13,974 nt of DNA from Symbiodinium natans (Eukaryota; Sar; Dinophyceae; Suessiales; Symbiodiniaceae): assembly GCA_905221605.1 (NCBI GenBank), contig CAJNDS010000920.1:37501-51474 (forward strand). The letters run 5' to 3'. Numbering within the stretch: the stretch's first letter is position 1; every line of letters starts with the position of its first letter. Under the pieces are notes generated by a model, which saw only the letters and a program-made list of their open reading frames with translations, was not told the origin of the DNA and ran no database searches. Position numbers and translations under genes: made by a program. Positions 7,509-13,974 of the stretch are shown one piece after another.

Positions 7509-7631
7509 GCCCTTGAAGCTCCAGACCCCTAAGCCCTGACACCCAACTCTCCTGAAACACGAAGGCCGGCCCGGCCCAGCCCCTTCCAGCAGCGGCCAAG
7601 GCTCTATCCCAAAGCAATACTCTAAGCCCGA

Positions 7632-7683
7632 TCAGGGTTTTGGGTTAGGGTTTAGTTAGGGTTTAGGGTTTAGGGTTTAGGGC
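7632..7683 (+). repeat. Interstitial telomere-like block (TTTAGGG)
   Basis: This is a short G-rich + strand run, first irregular (TTTTGGGTTAGGG), then regular TTTAGGG. The gap from the previous block (7509-7631) has no recognisable feature. The stretch 7684-8016 after it also shows none apart from a G9 run near 7780. Confidence 0.9.
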
Positions 7684-8016
7684 GACGGTTCAGGGGTGTA
7701 TGGCTATCGGGATAACAGGCACATCTCGGTAAGGTACAAAAGTAGGACCCCCGGGTTTTGGGCTGTTCGTTTTGTTGGGAGGGGGGGGGATTTCAAGCGA
7801 CGGGTTTGAGGTGGGTACTTTCTCGACGGTTTCGAAATTGCCCTTCCCAGGATCCAGAGTAGGTCCCCATGTCTTGCTGGGTTTGGCTTGCAATTCGTTC
7901 TTCCTGGGTTCCACACTCTAGCATGCTCCATCTTTAGCTTCGGCAGGCTGATTGTCCGAGGACAGGTGCCTCTAGTGTTTTTCACCCCCCCCCATATTTC
8001 CCCTGTTTTGGGGGTT

Positions 8017-8089
8017 GGGTTCTCTCTGAAAACCGAGAAGTCCTTAAGGGCATGGGTTCACTGAAAACCAAGGGCGTCCTCAAGGGCGT
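8017..8089 (+). repeat. Two-copy ~36-bp tandem duplication
   Basis: GGGTTCTCTCTGAAAACCGA (from 8017) and GGGTTCACTGAAAACCAAGG (from 8054) begin two aligned copies that continue as GTCCTTAAGGGC and GTCCTCAAGGGC. This is a diverged local duplication in otherwise single-copy DNA. Confidence 0.7.
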
Positions 8090-8217
8090 CTTTTTCTTGA
8101 CCTAAGTTTCTGGAAAATCTCGCCCAATGCCCTCAGACCTCAAACCTCAAAAGCATCGTTGGACCTCGAAACCCTCGAGCCTCCCCCACCGCCCCGGCCC
8201 GTAGGAAGGCTGAGAAG

Positions 8218-8313
8218 TAGGGTTTAGGGTTGAGGGTTGAGGGTTGAGGGTTGAGGGCTGAGGGTTGAGGGTTGAGGGTTGAGGGTTTAGGGAATAGGGT
8301 TTAGGGTTTAGGT
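8218..8313 (+). repeat. Telomere-like block dominated by TTGAGGG
   Basis: TTTAGGG units at both ends enclose about eight copies of the variant TTGAGGG, one of them CTGAGGG. A single T-to-G change in the telomere 7-mer has been homogenised across the middle. Scattered relics (CTGAGGG) recur near 8615-8630. Confidence 0.9.
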
Positions 8314-9394
8314 AAAACTAATCCAGTAGGGGTGGGCCAGAGGGCTCCGGCTTTAGGATCTAGGGTTCGCGGCTTGGGCCACGATATGGCATTGGGGAGA
8401 CCCTTAGCCAACCTTGCTTGGAGCTGCATGGGTACTTATAATGTACGGTTATAAGGACCCGAAATAAGGCTTGTAACTATAGTTCCCCTACTTAGAACGC
8501 TTCTGCTAAGTCCCCATGAACTTCCGAACTTCCGGGTAAACCTACTGAAGCACCAGCCGCCCAAAACGCACAAGGGCATGATGTGGCAACCCAGAGTTGA
8601 ACGTTGAGGATTCAGGGCTGAGGGCTGAGGGCCCAGAACATGGTTGCTGTTCACCATGCCTACTCTATACCTACGAGAAGCATGACATGCTCTGTTGGGG
8701 TGGCTCCCATGCAAACCTTCCTTTTTTAAAGCACTTCCGTCCCCTCGCGCGACCACTCGATCTTCAGTCTGAAAAACGTTCAACATACCCTTTGGGCATA
8801 CCCTTAAAAGAAATTGAGGGGGATGGCAAAATTCTTCCTGTTCTTCTCCTTTTATTTTGATTTTTCTGAGATTCAGGTTTTAGGTGGTTACGGGGTAAAT
8901 AGGGCTTGAGAAACTGAAGCTTTCAAAGCTCTGACGCAGGCAGAGATGCGCCTGCTGCCAGATCCAAAAGAGATCCTCGGCGGGAGGAAGGGTCTGTGAG
9001 CAGAGGCTCTATGAGATGCAAGGTTGTAGGAAGATTTTTTTTCTTTTTGGGGGACTCTTGAGCAATTGGTAGGTTCTGGCAGTATTTCTCAGAGGGTTTG
9101 TGGAGTCAGCCTGCACAGTCTACAAAGTGAGAGGTGCATCTTACGACCCCTCGTGGTTCCTAGTAGGGAAGGAGGGAATCAGGCACCTTCTGCTCCCCCT
9201 ACGTATACCCTTTAAAGGATTACATAGGCTACCTCGTTCCCTCATTCCCTACTAAGAGCCAGTCAGACGAAGCAGATCCGCCGGAGTCTCACGTGCCAAA
9301 CGGCATCAGCACAGAAAGCAGCAGCGGGAGGCACGCAGTGTGCTTGAGGGCTTAGGATTCAGGACTTAGGGACGAAGCGGGGATTGCCTAAGTT
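8314..9394. other. Single-copy non-coding stretch
   Basis: No open frame here looks coding; the longest (about 90-116 codons on each strand around 8436-8860) overlap one another, have mixed composition and no recognisable domain. A 7-bp stem (CTTATAA / TTATAAG) lies at 8435-8455. The one notable structure, an inverted repeat at 9155-9260, is listed separately. Confidence 0.5.
9155..9260. mobile_element. Short inverted-repeat (MITE-like) element
   Basis: The left arm about 9155-9187 (containing TAGTAGGGAAGGAGGGAA) and right arm about 9227-9260 (containing TTCCCTCATTCCCTACTA) are inverted repeats of some 33 nt with roughly eight mismatches. The spacer is about 40 bp and contains the palindrome CCTTTAAAGG. 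It has the size and form of a MITE or of a decayed foldback element. I see no convincing target-site duplication. Confidence 0.5.
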
Positions 9395-9441
9395 GTTTAG
9401 GGTTTAGGGTTTAGGGTTTGGGGTCTAGGGTTTAGGGTTTA
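9395..9441 (+). repeat. Interstitial telomere-like block (TTTAGGG)
   Basis: Five to six TTTAGGG-like units lie here with the G-rich strand on +, including TTTGGGG and TCTAGGG variants. The preceding 9345-9375 has single TTAGG-like relics. Confidence 0.9.
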
Positions 9442-9519
9442 TCATCATGTTGCTCTGTCTCTGTCTTCCTCCATCTTGTATCGTTTCCTCCCCTCGCTAT
9501 GCCTCTCTGAATCTCTCCC

Positions 9520-9600
9520 ACTCTCCTGCCATCTCTATCTCTATCTCTATCGCTATCGCTATCTCTCTCGCTCGCTATGGCTCTCTATCTCTCTTTGCCT
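9520..9600 (+). repeat. Pyrimidine-rich CTATCT/CTATCG microsatellite
   Basis: Irregular hexamers CTATCT and CTATCG are followed by CTCTCGCTCGC. They create Ile/Ser- or Leu/Tyr-rich open frames (9447-9742) that are not genes. The rest of this interval up to 9718 shows no feature. Confidence 0.85.
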
Positions 9601-9718
9601 GTCCCGGACGCACCCTACAAATCGAGAAGCTAAATTTGACGCCTTCCCAGAAACACAAAGACGCCGCCCTGGTCGATGCAAGGCCTTCACACTTGGAACT
9701 CCCTTCTGGATCTGCCCC

Positions 9719-9896
9719 GAAACCCTGACCCCTACACCCTAAACCCTAAACCCTAAACCCTACCTAAACCCTACAAACCCTACAAACCCTGATCCCTGAA
9801 CCCAAGACCCGAAACCCCAAGCCCTAAACCCCCTACATAAGCCCTTAACCCTGCAAACCTTAAACCCTAAACCCTAAACCCAAAACCCAAAACCCA
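9719..9896 (-). repeat. Interstitial telomere-like block, C-rich strand on +
   Basis: CCCTAAA repeats with many variants (CCCTACAAA, CCCAAAA, CCCTGAA) run on the + strand, so the orientation is opposite to all earlier blocks. Regular units flank a degenerate middle. Confidence 0.9.
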
Positions 9897-9963
9897 GTCC
9901 CCTCTCGCCCATCCTGTTCGCGCCACCTGACCCTTGGATCCTACCCCCTGGGCCCGGCATCTT

Positions 9964-10101
9964 GGGGGTTTAGGGTTTAGGGCTTAGGGTTTAGGGTTCA
10001 GGGTTTAGGGTTTAGGGTTTGGGGTGTAGGGTGTACGGTTTAGGGTTTAGAGTTTAGGGTTTAGGGTTTAGGGTTTAGGGTTCAGGGTTTAGGGTTTAGG
10101 G
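9964..10101 (+). repeat. Longest TTTAGGG block in the right half
   Basis: Around nineteen TTTAGGG-like units lie here with the G-rich strand on +, including TTCAGGG, CTTAGGG and GTGTAGGG variants. It lies 67 bp from the C-rich block 9719-9896, giving a head-to-head inverted pair of telomere-like tracts that could fold back. Confidence 0.95.
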
Positions 10102-10209
10102 CTGCATGTGTGCTGCCTTCTCGGCTCAGCGCTTGGCTGGCCAAGCCGAGCTCCATTTGCAAACGACTGAACCGATGCGCGGGATGCTCAGGTACTTGGA
10201 GGTTCATGG

Positions 10210-10259
10210 CCTAAACCCTAAACCCCTAAGCCCCTAAGCCCCCTAAGCCCTAAGCCCTA
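10210..10259 (-). repeat. Telomere-like block, CCCTAAA/CCCTAAG
   Basis: C-rich on the + strand. It starts with CCCTAAACCCC and shifts to CCCCTAAGCCC variants. It lies 108 bp beyond the G-rich block, so orientation switches again. Isolated CCCTA relics continue to about 10310. Confidence 0.85.
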
Positions 10260-10353
10260 GTTGTAAACCAAGCATAACACCGAAACCCTGATCACAAAGC
10301 TAGAAACCCTAGACCAAACACCTACAGCCAAATTAAACCTAAAGCCCCACTTC

Positions 10354-10476
10354 GAGGTTCATGGTACTTATTAATATTGACCAATCATAACTGTACTTTA
10401 TAACTGTACTTATCACCAAATGAGGGCAGTGGCTTAAAAGCACAGTTAGCATTGGTTAGTAAGTACCATGAACCTC
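10354..10476. mobile_element. MITE-like element with 17-bp perfect inverted ends
   Basis: GAGGTTCATGGTACTTA (10354-10370) and its exact complement (10460-10476) bound a 123-bp segment. The pairing continues inward: 10381-10400 (CCAATCATAACTG...) matches 10435-10455 with two to three differences, giving arms near 50 nt interrupted by a small indel. It has no coding capacity. GGAGGTTCATGG also occurs alone at 10198-10209, suggesting a second, truncated end. The length and form fit a non-autonomous DNA transposon; superfamily unknown. Confidence 0.65.
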
Positions 10477-10685
10477 CAAGAAGTGTAGGGGTCGGAGTAT
10501 GGGCCCGGAATATAACAAGGGGCCTCAATAAAGGGCCCATACTTGGAACCTGAAATGTCCTTGGTACGAATATCTGTATCGTCCACTCAAAGAAGTGTGG
10601 CCCGTGAGGAAGCTAGCAGCCAAATGCAAACGAAGCCATCAACGCTCAGAGCTTTCAGGTAAGGCTTCCGGGGGCTTGAGATGTA

Positions 10686-10730
10686 GGTTTAGGGTTTAGG
10701 GTTTCCGGTTTAGGGTTTAGGGTTTAGGGT
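10686..10730 (+). repeat. Interstitial telomere-like block (TTTAGGG)
   Basis: This is a G-rich + strand run of six or so TTTAGGG units with one TTTCCGG variant. The following 10731-10943 contains only isolated CCCTAAA/TTAGGG relics (for instance the ACCCTA...TAGGGT hairpin at 10751-10767) and no gene. Confidence 0.9.
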
Positions 10731-10943
10731 GAGCAATCCCTAAACCTCATACCCTACATGTTAGGGTGGGTCTCACGCCCTCAACCAGAAGCCATAAGCC
10801 ACAACTCATCCCTGGAGGAAACAAGGGCGCCCTATCATTTTCCGAGGCGCCCACGCGCTCGTGGCTGTTGCCACTTCACTTGCCTTCTGCAAAGGCCGAG
10901 TGAGGGTTCAGGGGGTTAAAATGATCACCTTCAACCCCTTCAC

Positions 10944-10963
10944 CCCTAAACCCTAAACCTTAA
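10944..10963 (-). repeat. Short CCCTAAA block
   Basis: Two to three CCCTAAA units lie on the + strand, so the orientation is opposite to the block at 10686. The sequence 10964-11116 that follows holds no feature beyond a T7 run near 10991. Confidence 0.75.
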
Positions 10964-11116
10964 TACAGGGGTTGGGGGTGTGGCGGGGCCTTTTTTTAGG
11001 GAAAACCCTCGAAGTTCCGAGATGTGCAGGGTTTAGGCAAACCCTCAACCAGGAACATGCAAGCAGCGGACTCCTCCCGCCCAAAGCCCTAGGATACTTG
11101 CAAGTGGGGTCATACG

Positions 11117-11151
11117 TACCCTAAACCCTAAACCCTAAGCCCTAAAGCCTA
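11117..11151 (-). repeat. Last CCCTAAA block, abutting the retrotransposon
   Basis: ACCCTAAACCCTAAACCCTAA is followed by the variants GCCCTAAAGCCTAA. It ends within three bases of the TGTTG that may start the retrotransposon's LTR, so the element may have inserted at or into telomere-like sequence. Confidence 0.85.
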
Positions 11152-11153
11152 AC

Positions 11154-11250
11154 TGTTGAACGCACTTCCTTTGCAGGTCCTTGAGGTTAGGTTGCTTGTT
11201 TGTTTTCCTTGTTGCTTCTAGGCCCAAACAGTAGCCTTGAGCATGCAACA
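11154..11250 (+). repeat. Candidate short 5' LTR of a copia-like element
   Basis: The segment begins TGTTG and ends CAACA, the 5-bp inverted termini typical of LTRs (TG...CA); TGTTG in particular is a common Ty1/copia start. It lies between the last telomere-like block and the Gag ORF. Caveats: 97 bp is short for an LTR, no primer-binding site matching a tRNA 3' end was recognised just after it, and a second TGTTG occurs at 11210. The partner 3' LTR lies outside the window, so this rests on position and termini alone. Confidence 0.2.
11190..11221 (+). promoter_or_regulatory. Possible 3' splice / trans-splice acceptor
   Basis: A pyrimidine-rich tract (TTGTTTGTTTTCCTTGTTGC) ends in TTCTAG with AG at 11220-11221, about 155 nt upstream of the Gag ATG. 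Dinoflagellate mRNAs commonly receive a spliced leader at such AG sites, so this could be the 5' end of a mature transcript. A weaker candidate, CCTTTGCAG, ends at 11175. Confidence 0.3.
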
Positions 11251-11375
11251 CTTTAAGACATTTTGTACAGTATCACACTTTAGGTGCCGTAGCCTATAGT
11301 GTAGTAGACCACAAGCTTCTTGTTTGTCTTTGTCTGCTTGCTGTGAAAATAGTAGCTCCGCACTTTGTGAGGGCC

Positions 11376-13974
11376 ATGGCTGGGAATGTTGATTTGAGGG
11401 AACAGGCCACTCCACTCATTTCCACCTCTCAGCCTGCTGGTTCTCACCAGCAGGTTATGAGCCCAACGCAGGGCTACGGCACCGTGATGCCGCAATCATC
11501 CCAACCTCCCGGGAGGGATGGTTTGCAAGAGCATATGCATTCCGCAACACCTGATGCACCCACCGCCGGCATTGAGGGTGGTTTGGGTTTTGTGGATATG
11601 GCTGCGGGAAGGGCGCGTGCTAGTATAGACCCAGCAGAAGGCGTGCAGCATGCGTCGACCACCACGGAGGGTGGGATATTGCACGGTATGCCCCGAAGCA
11701 TGCCACAAGCAGTGCAACCTCCGGACGGAAGTCCAGGACCAGAGGCCAACACCATCCTGCGTCAGGACACCTTGGGTGACGACCGTCAGGTTACAGACCA
11801 AGGTGGTGACAGGGGTTTGGGGGGCATAAGGTCAACTGGTGAGACCGCTGGAGTTGGGGGGTTCATGACCCCACGTTCACAGGGTTTGCCCGCTATCTCC
11901 GAAATGGTTGAAGGCATTCCTGGTGTTTTCATGTCGCGTGTTTCTGAGTTTTTCCGTGTGGCAAGGACTGAGGTGCAGGCCCAGTCACCACCACACCACA
12001 CACGTGCAAGCCCTGGAGCAGTGTCTAGGGTGAGGGCTTTGGGAGATGGGAGTGTTGGGTCAAGTGCTTCGCCGCCGCAGCCGGACTCAATCGGCACACC
12101 CACCACTTTTGGCCCCGGGCCCGGGAGGGAATCCCCACAACTCAATGCCGAGTTGCTGCAACGCATGCAAGCGCTTGAGCAAAGGGCGCCACTCCTTTAC
12201 CCTAGATCTGCAGCCCCTGAACGCCCCTCGAGCCGTACCGAGTCGTCATCGCTCCCTCAAGAGGCAATTCAAGCAGAGGTTGCCAGGCAGCTTGCAGGTT
12301 TTGAGGCCAGAGCCCAGGCGCAGGAGGTGGAGAATCAGAGGTTGAGGCAGCTACTTGAGAGGAGTGAGCAGAGAGAGAGGTCCATGCGGGAAGTAGTGTC
12401 AATGCAAGCACAGACCCCAAGTGGCCCACCTCTAGTCCCTACTGCCGCTCATGCGCATGTTGAGGCCCCTCTGCCAGCACCATCTCTAGCCCATCAGGTG
12501 CAGGATGCCACCTTGCAGGTGATGGACGCATTGAGGGCGCCTGCGTCTGCATCAGGGTTTTGGTCTAATTTGCGGTCGGGTTTGCAGGGTTCGCAAAGGT
12601 TGCCCAGCAATGCAACCCCACCCGGAAGGGCTGGGCATGTGCGTGAGCCCATGGCTCAATCTGCCCAGGTTGCACAGGTGCCAGGTACTGCCCAAGATGC
12701 ACAGGTGCCAGGTGCTCACAGGGCCTCTTCTGGCCCAGACCCCACTTTCCAGCCCGAAACCCCAGGTCTGGGGCAGATGAGGGGTTTGTGGCAGATTCCA
12801 GCAAATCCTCAGGTTTCAGGCGGTTTTGCCAGCACCGCAGGCCAAACGCCACCCGGGAGGGTCGGGCAGGTGCCCGACACTCAAGGTCCTCAGGTTTCAG
12901 CCGCCGCTGCAGCTCCACATGAGCAGCCCGCCACGCGTGAGATGCCAAGTTCCGTAGTGGATGCACTGGTTTTAGGGGTGCAGCAGCTGCAAAGCTTGCA
13001 AGCTCATCAGCTCAAGGTCAAAGGTGACGATGCCCCTGAAGCAGTGAAACCAGGCATCACAACACTGCCCAAACTTGTTGCTCCCAACCCGTCAGGTGGG
13101 TCGTTGGAGTTTCAGGATTGGCTTGAGTTGGTTGGTGGATTGATGAGTGATGTGTCGGATTCATCGCAGCTTTGGTGGACAAGCGTGTTGCAGTTAGCGC
13201 GTGATGCCTTTGCCCGTTGGAGCGTTTCGTCCCCCGTGGAGCGGTTGAGAGTGGCCCCGGATGACAGGACAGAGATTGTTGAGGGCAAGTGGTCGCGTGT
13301 GAATGCCAGAGCATGTGCCATGTTGTTGGATTCGTTGGACGCGTCCGTGAAGGCCGACATTGTAGCACGCAGAGCCACGCAAAATGCAGCACACATCATG
13401 TTTCGCCTACATACGATTTACCAGCCAGGTGGGACCAGCGAGCGCGACCTGATACTCAGGAACCTGCATGATCCACCACCGTTTAAGGACGTGGTTGCTG
13501 GAGTGAGTTTGCTGAGGTCTTGGGGTCGTTGGCATCGCCGTTGTTTGGAATGTGGCATGGTTGCTCCTGATCCCTCCATCTTGGCCCGTGGGTTGACCAC
13601 TGTGACGTCGCAGCACATTGCCAGGAATCCAGACGTGCAGTTTCGCACTCAGGTGGTACGCAGCGCACTGCACATTGACCTTCACCCGTCGGGAGATGAG
13701 GTTTTAGACTACCACAAGCATTTGTTGGCTGAGTTTGAAACTATGGCCGGTGGGGCAGACCCTAAGAAGGTAGATCCTAAGGTCCAGGCATTAAATGCCG
13801 CAGCCGAAGCATCAGGTGGTGGAAACCAACCTCTGGGGAAGGGTGCTGGAGGAGCAGGTGGTAAGCCATGTAAGTTCTTTCTCTCGCCAAAGGGTTGCAG
13901 GAATGGTCCCAAATGCAAGTTCCCTCATTCCATGACCGAGCTCTCGAAAGCTGAGCGTTTCAAGAAGTGCCTGG
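11376..13974 (+). CDS. Gag-like polyprotein N-terminus, dinoflagellate Ty1/copia-type retrotransposon (3' partial)
   Basis: Gag packages the element's RNA into cytoplasmic virus-like particles. The frame is open from 11241, after stops at 11232 and 11238. Its first ATG, 11376, has a strong context (GCCATGG), and 866 codons run off the window end without a stop. Residues ~1-290 are Pro/Gln/Gly/Ser-rich with little order (PPGR motifs at 44-47, 415-418, 492-495). Residues ~294-345 form a likely coiled coil (...ENQRLRQLLERSEQRE). Residues ~554-790 are a helical, Trp-rich capsid-like region: PGITTLPKL, DWLELVGGLMSD, SQLWW, HTIYQPGG, LRSWGRWHRR. At 832-851 a CCCH zinc finger (C-x8-C-x5-C-x3-H; C832, C841, C847, H851) would bind RNA, in place of the CCHC knuckle usual in Gag. 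Family assignment rests on remembered similarity to dinoflagellate copia-like Gag proteins. Protease, integrase and reverse transcriptase would follow downstream. The lack of any stop or frameshift suggests a young copy. Confidence 0.85.
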   Translation, partial: MAGNVDLREQATPLISTSQPAGSHQQVMSPTQGYGTVMPQSSQPPGRDGLQEHMHSATPDAPTAGIEGGLGFVDMAAGRARASIDPAEGVQHASTTTEGGILHGMPRSMPQAVQPPDGSPGPEANTILRQDTLGDDRQVTDQGGDRGLGGIRSTGETAGVGGFMTPRSQGLPAISEMVEGIPGVFMSRVSEFFRVARTEVQAQSPPHHTRASPGAVSRVRALGDGSVGSSASPPQPDSIGTPTTFGPGPGRESPQLNAELLQRMQALEQRAPLLYPRSAAPERPSSRTESSSLPQEAIQAEVARQLAGFEARAQAQEVENQRLRQLLERSEQRERSMREVVSMQAQTPSGPPLVPTAAHAHVEAPLPAPSLAHQVQDATLQVMDALRAPASASGFWSNLRSGLQGSQRLPSNATPPGRAGHVREPMAQSAQVAQVPGTAQDAQVPGAHRASSGPDPTFQPETPGLGQMRGLWQIPANPQVSGGFASTAGQTPPGRVGQVPDTQGPQVSAAAAAPHEQPATREMPSSVVDALVLGVQQLQSLQAHQLKVKGDDAPEAVKPGITTLPKLVAPNPSGGSLEFQDWLELVGGLMSDVSDSSQLWWTSVLQLARDAFARWSVSSPVERLRVAPDDRTEIVEGKWSRVNARACAMLLDSLDASVKADIVARRATQNAAHIMFRLHTIYQPGGTSERDLILRNLHDPPPFKDVVAGVSLLRSWGRWHRRCLECGMVAPDPSILARGLTTVTSQHIARNPDVQFRTQVVRSALHIDLHPSGDEVLDYHKHLLAEFETMAGGADPKKVDPKVQALNAAAEASGGGNQPLGKGAGGAGGKPCKFFLSPKGCRNGPKCKFPHSMTELSKAERFKKCL
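11433..11454 (+). repeat. 8-bp perfect hairpin inside the start of gag
   Basis: CCTGCTGG (11433-11440) pairs perfectly with CCAGCAGG (11447-11454) across a 6-nt loop TTCTCA, at Gag codons 20-27. It is a GC-rich stem 57 nt after the start codon. It might be an RNA packaging or translation signal, or simply codon-level coincidence. Confidence 0.6.

Noticed and set aside
11287-11300. CCGTAGCC at 11287 matches the first eight bases of the dinoflagellate spliced leader.
   Set aside because: The following bases (TATAGTG) do not continue the leader, so eight bases are not enough to call a spliced-leader relic.
11447-11470. Antisense of this stretch reads CGTTGGGCTCATAACC, like the anticodon arm of bacterial or organellar initiator tRNA-Met, so it might be a tRNA gene fragment or an internal primer-binding site.
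   Set aside because: Only the anticodon arm matches; no acceptor, D or T arm can be folded around it. It lies inside the gag reading frame downstream of the ATG, where a primer-binding site is not expected. A 15-16-nt match is plausible by chance, and the tRNA comparison is from memory.
11786-13918. Multiple minus-strand and alternate-frame open frames of 60-133 codons, such as those ending at 12166, 12966 and 13399.
   Set aside because: All lie within the single long + strand gag frame and are shadows created by its GC-rich codons.

Overview
The window looks like nuclear DNA of a dinoflagellate, most likely of the Symbiodiniaceae type, though I cannot name a species. Two things point there. 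First, interstitial telomere-like blocks of TTTAGGG/CCCTAAA (the plant, algal and dinoflagellate telomere motif) recur throughout. Second, the only convincing gene, at the right edge, encodes a Gag-like protein whose architecture I recognise from Ty1/copia-like retrotransposons abundant in dinoflagellate genomes: a long Pro/Gln/Gly-rich N-terminus, a short coiled coil, a Trp-rich capsid-like region and a CCCH zinc finger. The species-level placement is inference.

Layout. 1-1010: purine/pyrimidine-skewed DNA ending in a GGAA/GA microsatellite with a 108-nt pure purine run. 1011-1340: AT-rich, apparently single copy. 1341-2975: a 40-bp tandem array (about 33 units, 1541-2768) flanked on both sides by degenerate repeats of similar period. 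2975-3065: a decayed piece of the satellite that follows. 3066-3815: about ten ~70-bp units mixing TTTAGGG-like 7-mers with GGCGCTTA/GGAGCTTA 8-mers. 3850-6250: a ~232-bp satellite made of long AT-rich inverted repeats around GC-rich islands, interrupted by a 209-bp foldback element (4101-4309). 6370-6715: a further GC-rich ~40-bp degenerate array. 6791-6885: two hairpins. 7139-7418: a GC-rich inverted repeat and a 21-bp array with an open heptad-coding frame. 7438-11151: mostly single-copy non-coding DNA punctuated by telomere-like blocks that switch orientation, plus two short MITE-like inverted-repeat elements (9155-9260 and 10354-10476).

11154-13974: the 5' part of a retrotransposon. A candidate short LTR (TGTTG...CAACA) lies directly against the last telomere-like block, followed by a Gag open reading frame from a strong-context ATG at 11376. 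It is intact for 866 codons and runs off the window end. Protease, integrase and reverse transcriptase would be expected downstream but are not visible here.

No rRNA, tRNA, CRISPR array or operon-like organisation is present. The first 11 kb contains no protein-coding gene that I can support; its many short open frames are by-products of tandem repeats. The interest of the window lies in repeat architecture: several unrelated arrays built from short palindromes, placed next to telomere-derived sequence.
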